Below are positions 25,160 to 34,519 of a stretch of DNA of 64,000 bases, one piece after another. The notes beneath the pieces were generated by a model, which searched no databases, was not told the origin of the DNA, and was given only the letters and a program-made list of their open reading frames with translations. The position numbers and the translations under genes are program-made. The stretch's first letter is position 1; each line of letters starts with the position of its first letter. The stretch comes from Dyella sp. GSA-30. Its GTDB lineage: Bacteria > Pseudomonadota > Gammaproteobacteria > Xanthomonadales > Rhodanobacteraceae. The stretch spans positions 4,441,524 to 4,505,523 of the forward strand of contig NZ_AP027042.1 of the NCBI RefSeq assembly GCF_027924605.1. The letters are read 5' to 3'.

Positions 25160-27232
25160 ATGTTCGAAGGATTGCGCTTCAACCATTGGAAGACGAGCCT
25201 GGACGACAGCGGCATCGTCACCCTCTCCCTCGACCGGGCCGACGCCCATGTCAACGCGATCTCGCGTGACGTGCTCGACGAGCTGGGTCAGATCGTCGAA
25301 CGCCTGGCGATCGAAAAGCCTGCCGGCGTGCTGATTCATTCGGCCAAGCCCTTTGGCTTTGCGGTGGGCGCCGATATCAAGGAATTCGTGAAGTACGCCC
25401 AGCATGGCAGCGTGCTGGAAAACATCGAGAACGGCCAGCGCGTCTATGAAGCCCTGGCGCGCCTGCCCTGCCCGACCGTCGCCGCCATCCACGGCGCCTG
25501 CATGGGCGGTGGCACCGAGCTGATCCTGGCTTGCCGCCAGCGTGTGGCGGCCGACGATGAGAAGACCCGGATCGGCCTGCCCGAAGTCATGTTGGGCATC
25601 CATCCCGGTTGGGGCGGCACCGCTCGCCTGCCGCGGTTGATCGGTGCGACCGAAGCGCTGCCGATCATGCTGACCGGCCGCGCCCTGTCGGGCAAGCGTG
25701 CCCTCGCCCTGGGCCTGGTCGACCGGCTCGCCCCTCCCACCGAGTTATTGGCCGAAGCGCGCAGCCTGCTGCGCCGCCCGCACGCTCGTCCTTTCGCACT
25801 GCGAGCCAAGGCCTGGGCAACCAATATCTGGCCGGTGCGTCAGGTACTCGCGCCCATGGTGCTCAAGCAGACCGCCGCCAAGGTACGCAAGGAACACTAT
25901 CCGGCGCCGTTCGCCACCATTGACGTATGGCGTCGCGGCGGCAGCAGCATCAACCAGCGTCTGAAATTGGAGGCCAAATCGGTCGCCAAGCTGGCGCAGA
26001 CGCCGACGGCGCAAAACCTGATCCGCATGTTCTTTCTGCAAGAGCGTTTGAAATCGCAAGGCAGCGGCATCGAGCACGGCATCGAGCATGTGCACGTCGT
26101 CGGTGCAGGCGTCATGGGTGGCGATATCGCTGCCTGGGCTGCCTTCAAAGGCTTCAACGTCACGTTGCAGGACCGTGAGATGAAGTTCATCCAGCCAGCG
26201 CTGGATCGTGCGCGCGAGCTGTACGAGAAGAAACTCAAGAACCCGGACAAGGTACAGTCCACGATCGCCCGTCTGCGTGCCGATGTCGAAGGCAACGGCA
26301 TCAAGGAAGCGGACCTCGCCATCGAGGCCATCTTCGAAAACGCGCAAGCCAAGGAAGCGCTCTACGCGACGATCGAGCCGCAATTCCAGGCCGACGAAAT
26401 CCTGGCCAGCAATACCTCGAGCATCCCGCTTGCCGAACTCAGCAAGGGTCTGCAAAAGCCCGAGCACTTCCTCGGCTTGCACTTCTTCAATCCGGTCGCG
26501 CAGATGCCGCTGGTGGAAGTGGTGCGCCATGACCGCCTCGACCCGGCGTTTGAAAAGCGCGCACTCGCCTTTTGCAAAGCGATCGGCAAGTTGCCGATCG
26601 CGGTGAAAGGCACGCCCGGCTTCCTGGTCAACCGCATCCTGATGCCGTATCTGCTCGAAGCGATGCGCCTGTACAACGAAGGCATCCCAGGCCCGGTGCT
26701 GGACAGGGAGGCGAAGAAGTTCGGCATGCCGATGGGGCCGATCGAACTGGCCGACACCGTCGGCCTGGATGTGTGCGCCTCGGTCGGTAAGGAGCTGGCA
26801 CCTTTCCTCGGCTTGGAATTGCCGGCGGGCCTGGAAGACAAGCTCGAAGCCGGCAAACGCGGCAAGAAGGACGGCCAGGGGCTTTATACCTGGCACGAAG
26901 GCAAGCCGCAGAAACCGGAAGTCGACCCTGATTACGTTGTGCCAGCCGATCTGCAGGACCGCATGATTCTGCCGATGGTCAACGAAGCGGTTGCCTGCCT
27001 GGGCGATGGCGTGGTCGATGATGCCGATCTGCTCGATGCGGGCGTCATCTTCGGCACGGGGTTTGCGCCGTTCCGTGGTGGTCCAATTCAATATCTGCGC
27101 AGCGAAGGTGTTGGTGTAGTGCGCGGGAAGCTCGAACGGTTGGCGCAGCGTTATGGCGAGCGCTTTGCACCCAAGGGTGGGTGGGAGCATCCGGCGTTGG
27201 CCAAGACGGGGTTTGAGTTTGAGGATGTTTGA
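25160..27232 (+). CDS. Fatty-acid oxidation complex alpha subunit (enoyl-CoA hydratase/3-hydroxyacyl-CoA dehydrogenase)
   Basis: A 690-residue bifunctional FadJ/FadB-type enzyme. The N-terminal crotonase domain has HGACMGGGTELILACR and RIGLPEVMLGIHPGWGGTARLP. From ~residue 312 the dehydrogenase has the NAD loop VVGAGVMGGDIAAW, SNTSSIPLAEL and HFFNPVAQMPLVEVV, then the C-terminal helical domain. It catalyses hydration and oxidation steps of beta-oxidation in the cytoplasm. No thiolase is adjacent, so it resembles the stand-alone FadJ-like genes of Xanthomonadales. It is convergent with the DUF2058 gene. Confidence 0.93.
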   Translation: MFEGLRFNHWKTSLDDSGIVTLSLDRADAHVNAISRDVLDELGQIVERLAIEKPAGVLIHSAKPFGFAVGADIKEFVKYAQHGSVLENIENGQRVYEALARLPCPTVAAIHGACMGGGTELILACRQRVAADDEKTRIGLPEVMLGIHPGWGGTARLPRLIGATEALPIMLTGRALSGKRALALGLVDRLAPPTELLAEARSLLRRPHARPFALRAKAWATNIWPVRQVLAPMVLKQTAAKVRKEHYPAPFATIDVWRRGGSSINQRLKLEAKSVAKLAQTPTAQNLIRMFFLQERLKSQGSGIEHGIEHVHVVGAGVMGGDIAAWAAFKGFNVTLQDREMKFIQPALDRARELYEKKLKNPDKVQSTIARLRADVEGNGIKEADLAIEAIFENAQAKEALYATIEPQFQADEILASNTSSIPLAELSKGLQKPEHFLGLHFFNPVAQMPLVEVVRHDRLDPAFEKRALAFCKAIGKLPIAVKGTPGFLVNRILMPYLLEAMRLYNEGIPGPVLDREAKKFGMPMGPIELADTVGLDVCASVGKELAPFLGLELPAGLEDKLEAGKRGKKDGQGLYTWHEGKPQKPEVDPDYVVPADLQDRMILPMVNEAVACLGDGVVDDADLLDAGVIFGTGFAPFRGGPIQYLRSEGVGVVRGKLERLAQRYGERFAPKGGWEHPALAKTGFEFEDV

Positions 27233-27270
27233 AGTTGGGTTTTGAGGGGGTTTTGTTGCCTCCTCATATC

Positions 27271-27353
27271 TCGTCGCCCCGGTGAAGGCCGGGGCCCGGC
27301 GTCTTTCACCTTTGACGCGAAACTTCCTACTTCGTCATTCCGGCGCAGGCCGG
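27271..27353. repeat. Two short CCGG-type palindromic repeats
   Basis: TCGTCGCCCCGGTGAAGGCC (from 27271, followed by GGGGCCCGGCG) and TTCGTCATTCCGGCGCAGGC (from 27331, followed by CGGATT) are two diverged copies of one motif: GTC-n-n-n-CCGGCG-n-AGGCCGG. Related copies are at 37118 and 55541. The 329 bases between fadJ and the DUF2058 gene hold only these and REP-like copy 3. Confidence 0.7.
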
Positions 27354-27391
27354 ATTTGTGCCCGAGGTGTCGTGATCCTGAGGACTTAAAG

Positions 27392-27527
27392 CCCCCCTCA
27401 CCCTAGCCCTCTCCCCCGGCGGAGCCAGGGGAGAGGGGACTGACTGACGGTGCCTCAGTGTTACGCATTCGCGATACCTGCTCCCTCTCCCCTGGCTTTG
27501 CCGGGGGAGAGGGTTGGGGTGAGGGGG
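27392..27527. repeat. REP-like paired-hairpin repeat, copy 3
   Basis: Left arm CCCCCTCACCCTAGCCCTCT (hairpin GGCGGAGCC, one change from the other copies), a centre of ~45 bases, and right arm ending GGGTTGGGGTGAGGGGG. It is preceded by TGAGGACTTAAAG, as is copy 2. It lies between convergent genes. Confidence 0.88.
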
Positions 27528-27561
27528 TGGGTGCTTGCTACTGACAAGCGGCCCTACCACC

Positions 27562-28146
27562 TCACCACATCAAATCATCCGGCACGCCATCTTCGCCGAC
27601 ACCGCCAGCACTAGGGTCGACCAGCAAGGCGACCATATGCGCATCGATGTCGCGCACTTGCTCGGCGATCGCGCGCGTCACGACAAAATAGCGACCATTC
27701 TGCTGCACCACGCCGAGTTCGCCCGTGTTGATCGCGACAAGCTGCGCGGCATCGAGATAGACGCGACGGATCTTGCCGCCGTATTCGAAATGGCGAGCCT
27801 GATCGGCGTCGGCCTTGTTCAACGATTGGTCCTGCAGCAGTTTTTCGATTTTCTGCTTGCGCTCGCGTTTCAGGCGCGCCTGCTCGGCGGCCTCCTGTTC
27901 GGCACGCTTGCGCTCGGCCGCTTCGGTTTGCGCGCGCACCGCATAAGCCTTGGCCAGATCGATCTCGCCGTCCTTGCGCGGAGCGTTCTGCTGCTGCGGT
28001 TTACCGTGCCCGCGATGCGCAGGCTTGCCCTGATGCGACGGCTTGCCTTGCGGCTTGCCGGCGAGCGGAGACGAAGCGCGCTTCTCTTCGCGCACCTGTT
28101 TGACGATGCCGCTTTTGAGCAGCTGATCGCGCAGGGATTCGGCCAT
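27562..28146 (-). CDS. DUF2058 family protein (YaiL-like)
   Basis: A 194-residue protein of the DUF2058 family. The start MAESLRDQLLKSGIVKQVREEKR is characteristic, followed by a Lys/Gln/His-rich low-complexity linker (~residues 30-60), a charged coiled-coil stretch (RKRAEQEAAEQARLKRERKQ) and the C-terminal domain FEYGGKIRRVYLDAAQLVAI. Family members are described only as nucleic-acid-associated proteins of uncertain role. The gene is 40 bases downstream of slyX on the same strand. Confidence 0.88.
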   Translation of the reverse strand: MAESLRDQLLKSGIVKQVREEKRASSPLAGKPQGKPSHQGKPAHRGHGKPQQQNAPRKDGEIDLAKAYAVRAQTEAAERKRAEQEAAEQARLKRERKQKIEKLLQDQSLNKADADQARHFEYGGKIRRVYLDAAQLVAINTGELGVVQQNGRYFVVTRAIAEQVRDIDAHMVALLVDPSAGGVGEDGVPDDLMW

Positions 28147-28186
28147 GATCTTGAACTCGTAGAACGCTCAGGAAGAAAAGGAAAAC

Positions 28187-28405
28187 TTAGTAATGCGGGG
28201 GCGGCGGTTCGCTTTGCGGATCGTGCCCCTGCGACAGGCGCATCGTCGATAGCTCGCTACGCAGATCGCGGATGATGCGCTCCAACGCGGCAATACGCTG
28301 TGACTGATCCGCATCGGCGGCTGCCAGGGCGTTGACCGTGTCGTCGATGAAGGTGAGTTTCACCTCCAACTCGGTCAGACGTTGCTCGAGCGTGAGATCG
28401 GACAA
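28187..28405 (-). CDS. slyX: SlyX family protein (TTG start)
   Basis: A 72-residue coiled-coil protein, LTLEQRLTELEVKLTFIDDT through to the PPPPHY tail that is typical of SlyX. Function is unknown. The start is TTG at 28405, with GAGGG 8 bases upstream; the ugd stop codon TAA is in the same frame just one codon before it, so no upstream start exists. slyX therefore begins 3 bases after ugd ends, and its translation probably depends on ribosomes finishing ugd. Confidence 0.88.
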   Translation of the reverse strand: MSDLTLEQRLTELEVKLTFIDDTVNALAAADADQSQRIAALERIIRDLRSELSTMRLSQGHDPQSEPPPPHY

Positions 28406-28408
28406 GTC

Positions 28409-29746
28409 TTAAACCCTCAAGCTTCGGCCACGGCCGATACCGTAGTACGCCAGGCCGGCTTCTTCGACCTGCTTGGGATCGTACAGATTACGGCCATCGA
28501 AAATCGCTGGACTGCTCAGGCTGGCGCGAATGCGCGCGAAATCGGGGCTGCGGAAGGCTTTCCATTCGGTGACGATAGCCAGCACGTCGGCGCCGCTCAA
28601 GGCTTGATAGGCGTTATCGCAAAGCCTCAGATCGTCGCGATCGCCGTAAACGCGATGAGTCTCCTCGCGCGCCTCCGGATCGAAGGCCTGCACCTTGGCG
28701 CCCGCCTCCCACAACGCTTCCATCAACCGACGGCTCGACGCCTCGCGCATGTCATCGGTGTTCGGCTTGAAGGCCAGACCCCATAGGGCAACGGTCTTGC
28801 CGGCGAGCTGGCCATCGAAGTGCTGGCTGATCAGCTCGAACAGCTTGAGCTTCTGGTCGTGATTGACCGATTCGACGGCAGCGAGCAAACGCGCGTCGTA
28901 ACCGACGCCGCGTGCCGTACGCTCGAGCGCCTGCACATCTTTCGGGAAGCACGAGCCACCATAGCCCGCACCCGGATAGATAAAGTGATACCCGATACGC
29001 GGATCCGAGCCGATGCCCTGGCGCACCAGCTCCACGTCGGCACCTACACGTTCGGCGATATTGGCGATCTCGTTCATGAAACTGATCTTGGTCGCCAGCA
29101 TCGCATTGGCGGCGTACTTGGTCAGTTCGGCCGAGCGCTCGTCCATGACGACGGTGCGCTCGTGATTGCGGTTGAACGGCGCATAGAGCTTGCGCAGCAC
29201 ATTGATGGCGCGTTCGCTGGAGCTGCCGATGATGATGCGGTCGGGGCGCAGGCAATCTTCGACCGCATCGCCCTCTTTGAGAAACTCCGGGTTCGACACG
29301 ACGTCGAATTCGACGGCGGCACCACGCGCGTTCAACTCACCGGCCACCGCATGGCGTACGCGATCGGCGGTACCGACCGGCACGGTGGATTTATTGACTA
29401 CGACGGCGTAACGATCCAGATGCTGGCCGATGGTCCTGGCCACGCTGAGCACGTATTTCAGATCGGCGCTGCCGTCTTCGTCCGGCGGCGTGCCAACGGC
29501 GATAAAAATCACCTGACCGTGCTCGATCGCCGGTTGCGGATCGGTGGTGAAATCCAGTTGCCCGCTGGCGTGGTTGCGCTTGACGATGGGCTCCAGGCCC
29601 GGCTCGTAGATGGGAATCTCGCCGCGCTTCAGGCGCTCCACCTTGCCCGCGTCGATATCGACGCAGACCACGTGATTGCCCATTTCAGCCAGACAGGCGC
29701 CAGTGACCAGACCTACGTAACCGGTGCCGAAAATGGTGACTTTCAT
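28409..29746 (-). CDS. ugd: UDP-glucose 6-dehydrogenase
   Basis: A 445-residue UDP-glucose dehydrogenase. The N-terminal NAD loop is [32 protein letters not shown] and [20 protein letters not shown] follow, the catalytic Cys is in [12 protein letters not shown], and the C-terminal UDP-binding domain has [16 protein letters not shown]. It oxidises UDP-glucose to UDP-glucuronate for surface polysaccharides or lipid A modification. It is followed by slyX at 3 bases. No other polysaccharide genes are nearby. Confidence 0.96.
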   Translation of the reverse strand: MKVTIFGTGYVGLVTGACLAEMGNHVVCVDIDAGKVERLKRGEIPIYEPGLEPIVKRNHASGQLDFTTDPQPAIEHGQVIFIAVGTPPDEDGSADLKYVLSVARTIGQHLDRYAVVVNKSTVPVGTADRVRHAVAGELNARGAAVEFDVVSNPEFLKEGDAVEDCLRPDRIIIGSSSERAINVLRKLYAPFNRNHERTVVMDERSAELTKYAANAMLATKISFMNEIANIAERVGADVELVRQGIGSDPRIGYHFIYPGAGYGGSCFPKDVQALERTARGVGYDARLLAAVESVNHDQKLKLFELISQHFDGQLAGKTVALWGLAFKPNTDDMREASSRRLMEALWEAGAKVQAFDPEAREETHRVYGDRDDLRLCDNAYQALSGADVLAIVTEWKAFRSPDFARIRASLSSPAIFDGRNLYDPKQVEEAGLAYYGIGRGRSLRV

Positions 29747-29810
29747 CGTCGCGGGGATTCCCGAAATCTCAAGACGACCGATTTTAGCAGGCCGCTGCTG
29801 GCTAATTCAC

Positions 29811-29846
29811 AAAAAACAACGGGGCGCGAATCGCTTCGCGCCCCGT
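29811..29846 (-). terminator. Rho-independent terminator after the FKBP gene
   Basis: ACGGGGCGCGAA and TTCGCGCCCCGT form a 12-bp stem with a GCGA loop; on the minus strand it is followed by TGTTTTTTG. It separates the FKBP gene from ugd. Confidence 0.93.
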
Positions 29847-29873
29847 CGGATGGTGCTTGGTAACGCCGTGGGC

Positions 29874-30632
29874 TTACTTGCCCGCGCCGTCGCCGCCGCC
29901 AGCCGGGGTCGGACCGGTCTTGACGAGGGTCACGTCGAAGATGATGGTCGCGTTCGGCGGGAAGCCGTTCTGCGGCTGTGCGCCGTAGGCCAGGCTCGAC
30001 GGGATGAAGAACTTGTAGTGACCGCCGGTCTGCATCAGCTGCAGGCCTTCACGGAAACCCGGGATCACGCCAGCGAGCGGGATCGAGGCCGGGCCACCAC
30101 CTTCGTGCTTGGACGAATCGTCAAACGCTTCGCCATTGACGAAGGTGCCGACGTAGTTGACCTGCACGGTGTCGTTCGGACCCGGGCGTGCACCCGAACC
30201 CTGGCTGATGACCTGGTACTGCAGGCCCGAAGCCGTGGTCTTCACGCCAGCGGCGGACTTGTTCTTGGCGATGAAGGCGTCGCCTTCGGTCTTGTTCTTG
30301 GCGGCCACCTGGGTGTACTCGGCCTTGGCCTTGGCCTGCAGCTGGGTCACGAAGGCTTCCTTGGTCGCCTTGTACTCAGCTTCCGACATGGTCGGCTTCT
30401 GGCCCGACAACGCGGACTGGACAGCGCGGGCGACGGTCGCCGGATCAACTTCGTCGCGCACGAGCGGCGGCAACGAGCTGGCCAGATCCCAACCGACCAC
30501 ATAGCTGGCCTTGGTCTTGTCGACCGTGCCCGCTGCGCCCGACTTGGCGGCCTGAGCGTGGACCCCGGCGGTCATACCCAGCGCAACGGCCAGAGCGGCC
30601 GCCGTCAGCGTGGGACGCAGAAAATGCTTCAT
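29874..30632 (-). CDS. Exported FKBP-type peptidyl-prolyl isomerase (Mip/FkpA-like)
   Basis: A 252-residue protein. The signal peptide MKHFLRPTLTAAALAVALGM...GVHAQA precedes a helical FKBP N-terminal dimerisation domain (AKSSYVVGWDLASSLPP-like region to KNKSAAGVKTT) and the FKBP domain with VQVNYVGTFVNGEAFDDS, IPGFREGLQLMQTGGHYKFFIPSSLAYG and a Gly/Ala-rich tail. It folds periplasmic proteins around proline. The start at 30632 has GAGGGAG 6 bases upstream. Single gene with its own terminator. Confidence 0.94.
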   Translation of the reverse strand: MKHFLRPTLTAAALAVALGMTAGVHAQAAKSGAAGTVDKTKASYVVGWDLASSLPPLVRDEVDPATVARAVQSALSGQKPTMSEAEYKATKEAFVTQLQAKAKAEYTQVAAKNKTEGDAFIAKNKSAAGVKTTASGLQYQVISQGSGARPGPNDTVQVNYVGTFVNGEAFDDSSKHEGGGPASIPLAGVIPGFREGLQLMQTGGHYKFFIPSSLAYGAQPQNGFPPNATIIFDVTLVKTGPTPAGGGDGAGK

Positions 30633-30781
30633 TTGGAACTCCCTCGTGATTGGATGTGCCGGCACGAACCGGACGGGCCTCCCCGATGGAGGCGCAACGC
30701 CCATTGTGCGGTGCCTTTCCCGTCTTAGCAACGAGCAAAGGCGTTGACCGTTCATATGCGCAAAGGTTCGTGACGCAGATC

Positions 30782-30806
30782 AAAATCGTCTGTTTTTACG
30801 ATTTTT
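30782..30806. terminator. Weak terminator-like hairpin after the antiporter gene
   Basis: AAAATCG and CGATTTT pair around a 10-base loop, 2 bases beyond the antiporter stop. The U run is short on the minus strand and longer on the plus strand. It is the only candidate terminator between these genes. Confidence 0.4.
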
Positions 30807-30807
30807 T

Positions 30808-32577
30808 CTATAGATGACGGTGATCTGACGGCTCGGTCTTGTCCAAAGTGTCGCGCAAGGCCGCCTGCAGGCGGGCATGCACCTGCACCAGCACCCGCCA
30901 CAGCAGCCAGGTCAGCACCAGCCCGATCAAGACCAGCACCAGCGCCACCTCGCGCGGCGGCAGAATGGTCGAAGCGAGCGCTGCCACAAGCAGGGCCAGC
31001 ACGGCCATCGCGGCCAAGGGCACCAGGCGTGCCAGTACGGCACGAATCTTCACATTGTGCTGCCCGCCCACCCGCTCCGGGATGCTCAACTCGGCCAGCA
31101 GCATGCCCAGCGCATTGGCCTTGCGATACGCCGCCACGATCATCGGCAACGACAGGAGTGCTGCAATCGACCAGGCTACCGTACGTGACACCAACAGCCT
31201 GCCGTTGAAGATGTCCCAATGAAAATACCCACGCCGATACAGGTAGGCCATGATCAGGAACACGGCGACCACGAGCATCATGTTGATGATGACGTGCCAG
31301 ACCAGGCGACGGATCATCTTCATGATGATGGCGCCCTGCCCCGAAAAACTGATGCTGCCCATCCAGTCGGTATAGGCGCTGAAGACACCGGTCAAACCTG
31401 AAGGCAGACGGCGCGCGAGCAAGCCCGATAGTGGATCGGAGGCGCGTATGAGATAAGGCGTAAGAAACGTGGTGATCGCCGACACCGCCACCGCGATCGG
31501 ATACAGAAAACCGCTGGTCACTTTAAGACTCAGGCCAAGCGACGCGATCACGAACGAGAATTCGCCGATCTGCGCCAGCCCCATGCCTACACGCAGCGAT
31601 GTACGCCCGTCCTTGCCGGCAACGAACACACCGAAGCTGCAGGTGATCACTTTTCCCAGCACCACCGCAATCGTGACGATGGTGATCGGCCACGCGTATT
31701 GCACCAGCACTTTCGGGTCGATCAGCATGCCGATCGCCACGAAGAAGATCGCGCTGAACATGTCGCGCACCGGCCCGACAATGCGCTCGATGCGACGCAC
31801 GCTGGTCGACTCGCCAACGATCGCGCCGATCAAGAAGGCGCCCAGCGCAACGCTGTAGCCCATTTGCGACACCAGCAGGCAGAAGCCGAAACACAGGCCA
31901 AGCACGGCAATAAGCAACACATCGTCGCGGCTGACGCGGGCGATGTAGTCGACCACGCGGGGCACCATCAAGAGGCCAACGACCAACGACACGGCCATGA
32001 ACAAGGTCAGTCGACCGACCGCCTCCATCGCCTCGCCCGCCGCCAGATCGCCCGTGCTGGCAATGCCGGTGAGCAGGGCCATCAAGACGATGGCAAGCAC
32101 GTCCTCGATGATCAGGATGCCGAAGATCACCTGGGCGAAGCCCTCGCGCTTCAGGCTCAGATCGCCCAACGCTTTCAGAATGATCGTCGTCGAGGAAATC
32201 GACAACATCGCGCCAAGGAACAGCGAGTCGATCGAGCTCCAGTCGAAGAAGCGCCCGATCTCGTAGCCCAGCCACAGCATCAACACGATTTCGCACACCG
32301 CCGCGACCAGTGCCGCACCGCCGACCTCGCGCAATTTCTTCAGGCTGAACTCCAGCCCCAACGCGAACAACAACAGGATCATGCCCAGCTCGGACAGCGT
32401 GCGAATGGTGTTTTCGTCGTGGATGAAAATGATCGAGTTCGTATAGGGCCCGACGACCACGCCAGCGATGATGTAGCCGAGCACTACCGGCTGACGCAGG
32501 CGCTGGAAGATCACCGTAGTCAAACCGGCAACCAGCATGACGGTGGCGAGATCCTGTATGAACTGAAGTTCGTGCAT
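30808..32577 (-). CDS. Monovalent cation:proton antiporter, CPA2/KefB-type membrane protein
   Basis: A 589-residue membrane protein. The first ~390 residues form the Na+/H+ exchanger fold with conserved RLRQPVVLGYIIAGVVVGP, LGMILLLFALGLEFS, ISSTTIILKAL, FGILIIEDVLAI and VGMGLAQIGEFSFVIASLGL. The last ~190 residues add membrane helices (MLVVAVFLIMAYLYRRGYFHW and later), and there is no TrkA-N nucleotide-binding domain, unlike KefB/KefC. It probably exchanges K+ or Na+ for protons. The start MHELQFIQDLA (32577) fits the family N-terminus. Ion specificity is not visible. Confidence 0.88.
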   Translation of the reverse strand: MHELQFIQDLATVMLVAGLTTVIFQRLRQPVVLGYIIAGVVVGPYTNSIIFIHDENTIRTLSELGMILLLFALGLEFSLKKLREVGGAALVAAVCEIVLMLWLGYEIGRFFDWSSIDSLFLGAMLSISSTTIILKALGDLSLKREGFAQVIFGILIIEDVLAIVLMALLTGIASTGDLAAGEAMEAVGRLTLFMAVSLVVGLLMVPRVVDYIARVSRDDVLLIAVLGLCFGFCLLVSQMGYSVALGAFLIGAIVGESTSVRRIERIVGPVRDMFSAIFFVAIGMLIDPKVLVQYAWPITIVTIAVVLGKVITCSFGVFVAGKDGRTSLRVGMGLAQIGEFSFVIASLGLSLKVTSGFLYPIAVAVSAITTFLTPYLIRASDPLSGLLARRLPSGLTGVFSAYTDWMGSISFSGQGAIIMKMIRRLVWHVIINMMLVVAVFLIMAYLYRRGYFHWDIFNGRLLVSRTVAWSIAALLSLPMIVAAYRKANALGMLLAELSIPERVGGQHNVKIRAVLARLVPLAAMAVLALLVAALASTILPPREVALVLVLIGLVLTWLLWRVLVQVHARLQAALRDTLDKTEPSDHRHL

Positions 32578-32728
32578 TGCGATTCCCATCGAGCGACAAG
32601 CCAAGACTAACAGCCGCTCTTCGATGCTCAATCACGCCATGTACGACGCATGCGTCATGGCAAGAGATCGCTATCCGCACGCCGGCAACATCGGCGCAAA
32701 CTTTTTAGAATTTTTTTGTCACGAACCC

Positions 32729-32757
32729 TTGACGAAATCCCGAACCCCTTTTATTCT
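32729..32757 (+). promoter_or_regulatory. Sigma-70 promoter of the tRNA-Ala/Glu/Asp cluster
   Basis: TTGACG (32729-32734), 17-base spacer, TATTCT (32752-32757), 18 bases before tRNA-Ala, with an AT-rich stretch (CTTTTTAGAATTTTTTTG) just upstream, like an UP element. Confidence 0.85.
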
Positions 32758-32775
32758 TTCGGGCTTCCAGCGGCT

Positions 32776-32851
32776 GGGGCCATAGCTCAGCTGGGAGAGC
32801 GCCTGCATGGCATGCAGGAGGTCGGCGGTTCGATCCCGCCTGGCTCCACCA
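32776..32851 (+). tRNA. tRNA-Ala(GGC)
   Basis: A complete 76-base cloverleaf with encoded CCA: acceptor GGGGCCA/TGGCTCC, anticodon loop ATGGCAT in stem CCTGC/GCAGG, T loop TTCGATC. First of a three-tRNA cluster. Confidence 0.97.
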
Positions 32852-32860
32852 ACTTGAATT

Positions 32861-32936
32861 GTCCCCATCGTCTAGAGGCCTAGGACATCACCCTTTCACG
32901 GTGGCGACCGGGGTTCGAATCCCCGTGGGGACGCCA
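32861..32936 (+). tRNA. tRNA-Glu(TTC)
   Basis: A 76-base cloverleaf with encoded CCA: acceptor GTCCCCA/TGGGGAC, anticodon loop CTTTCAC, T arm GGGGTTCGAATCCCC. It starts 9 bases after tRNA-Ala. Confidence 0.97.
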
Positions 32937-32966
32937 AGTTGGAGCCACAGTAGCTGGAAGCAATAC

Positions 32967-33043
32967 GGAGCGGTAGTTCAGTCGGTTAGAATGCTGGCCT
33001 GTCACGCCGGAGGTCGCGGGTTCGAGTCCCGTCCGCTCCGCCA
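32967..33043 (+). tRNA. tRNA-Asp(GTC), copy 1
   Basis: A 77-base cloverleaf with encoded CCA, acceptor GGAGCGG/CCGCTCC and anticodon GTC in CCTGTCACG. It is identical over its full length to the tRNA-Asp on the minus strand at 46330-46406. Confidence 0.97.
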
Positions 33044-33050
33044 TTAACGA

Positions 33051-33075
33051 AAAGCCCGCCTAGTGCGGGTTTTTT
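33051..33075 (+). terminator. Terminator of the tRNA-Ala/Glu/Asp cluster
   Basis: CCCGC and GCGGG pair around CCTAGT-type loop bases, followed by TTTTTTG, immediately after tRNA-Asp. Confidence 0.88.
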
Positions 33076-33115
33076 GTTGTCTGCCTTCCGGAATGACCTT
33101 GGTAGTCGCGACAAG

Positions 33116-33595
33116 CTAGCCGTGGATCTCCGGCTCGGGAATGCGTTCCAGCGTGCCGATCGAATGCCCCTGCTCCGACAGGTACTCCAGCCAACGGGTC
33201 AGGAAACCGTTCATGCGAAGGCGGTGCTGAAGCACCGTGTGTGCGGGCGCGAAGGGTCCCAATACCTGCCACAGATGCCGTCCCGGATGGCAATGCAGGG
33301 CCTCGGCCACATGGGCGTCGGTATACATGCGCAACTGGGCGGATGGCGACGGTTGGCCAGTCTGCTGATCGATAAAGTCGTAGGTGAGCTCGAGTTCCAG
33401 CGTATAGGGATGACATTCCTGGATGTGCAGGTGCACGTCCAGGCCGTCGTCCACGCTCGATACGTAACGCCCGGGCGTCAGCTTGTGCGGCGCGAACAGG
33501 CGCGCCAGCCGGTGATAATTTTCCGCATAGAGGCCCATCAGGAAACCGAAGCGGCCTGGCAATAGCGCATTGCGGCTGTCCAAAACGACACTCAT
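33116..33595 (-). CDS. DUF1249 family protein (YqiB-like)
   Basis: A 159-residue soluble protein matching the DUF1249 family: GFLMGLYAENYHRLARLF, VDDGLDVHLHIQECHPYTLELELTYDF and AQLRMYTDAHVAEALHCHPG. No function is established. It is on the minus strand, 27 bases downstream of ppsR, so the two may be cotranscribed, and it is convergent with the tRNA cluster. No catalytic motif is obvious beyond conserved His and Asp residues. Confidence 0.88.
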   Translation of the reverse strand: MSVVLDSRNALLPGRFGFLMGLYAENYHRLARLFAPHKLTPGRYVSSVDDGLDVHLHIQECHPYTLELELTYDFIDQQTGQPSPSAQLRMYTDAHVAEALHCHPGRHLWQVLGPFAPAHTVLQHRLRMNGFLTRWLEYLSEQGHSIGTLERIPEPEIHG

Positions 33596-33622
33596 GGGCG
33601 GTATTTCACTCTCGGGCGATAA

Positions 33623-34438
33623 CTAGAACATGGTCCGCTCGATGCCGAAGCGGTCGAAAATCTTGCTGGCGATTTCTTCAATGGAGACGTGGGTCGTGTT
33701 GAGGCTGGGGATCCCTTCCCGCCGCATCAGCTTTTCAGCCTGTTCCAGCTCCCACCGGCATTGCTGGATCGTCGCATAACGGCTGTTGGCGCGTCGCTGT
33801 TCGCGGATCTGCGCCAGGCGCTGCGGTTCGATGGTAAGCCCGAACAGGCGGTCTTTGTACTTCAGCAACCGGGCGGGTAATTCGAGCTTGTCCAGGTCGT
33901 CGTCGGTCAGGGGATAGTTGGCGGCGCTGACCCCGTAATGCAAGGCCATGTACAGACAGGTCGGCGTCTTGCCCGAGCGCGATACCCCGATCAGGATCAG
34001 ATCCGCCTGCCCGTAGTCGACATCGATGCCGTCGTCATGTGAAAGCGCGTAGTTAGTCGCGTTGATGCGCGCCTCGTACTTTTCGAAGTCAACCAGACCG
34101 TGCGACCGGTTCACCGCACCCGAGCGCTTGGCCCCCAGTTCTTCCTCCAGCGGACCGATAAATGGTGCGAAAACGTCCATCATCAAGGCCCCGCTGGTCG
34201 CGACGATGTCGCATAGCGAGCGATCGGCCATGGTATTGACCACGATGGGCTTTTCACCCGTCTGCGCGTAGCGTGTCTTGATACGCAGCGCGGCGGCTTC
34301 CGCCTTTTGTGCGTCGTCGATGAATGGGAGGCGGTGCTTGTCGAACTGCACGCCCTCGAACTGCGCCAGGATACTGTTGCCGATCGTCTCCGCGGTAATA
34401 CCAGTGGAGTCGGAGATGAAAAAAACAGTTCGCTGCAT
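33623..34438 (-). CDS. ppsR: PEP synthase regulatory protein (bifunctional kinase/pyrophosphorylase)
   Basis: A 271-residue DUF299 protein that phosphorylates PEP synthase on Thr with ADP and reverses it with phosphate. The start MQRTVFFISDSTGITAETIG is diagnostic, and the P-loop-like GVSRSGKTPTCLYMALHYG lies near residue 150. The start at 34438 follows family length. It is divergent from its target gene ppsA, with a structured 233-base intergenic region. The pairing supports the assignment as PpsR rather than the PPDK regulator. Confidence 0.95.
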   Translation of the reverse strand: MQRTVFFISDSTGITAETIGNSILAQFEGVQFDKHRLPFIDDAQKAEAAALRIKTRYAQTGEKPIVVNTMADRSLCDIVATSGALMMDVFAPFIGPLEEELGAKRSGAVNRSHGLVDFEKYEARINATNYALSHDDGIDVDYGQADLILIGVSRSGKTPTCLYMALHYGVSAANYPLTDDDLDKLELPARLLKYKDRLFGLTIEPQRLAQIREQRRANSRYATIQQCRWELEQAEKLMRREGIPSLNTTHVSIEEIASKIFDRFGIERTMF

Positions 34439-34519
34439 GAGTCGTCCTGGGTGTTCGGGCGGGTTGTTGGGGAACCATAGCGCAAGCCTGCAGACCTGTC
34501 TTTGCTTGACTTTCACCTG

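Noticed and set aside
27327-27560. Minus-strand 77-codon frame
   Set aside because: Encoded entirely by two repeat families; no protein features.
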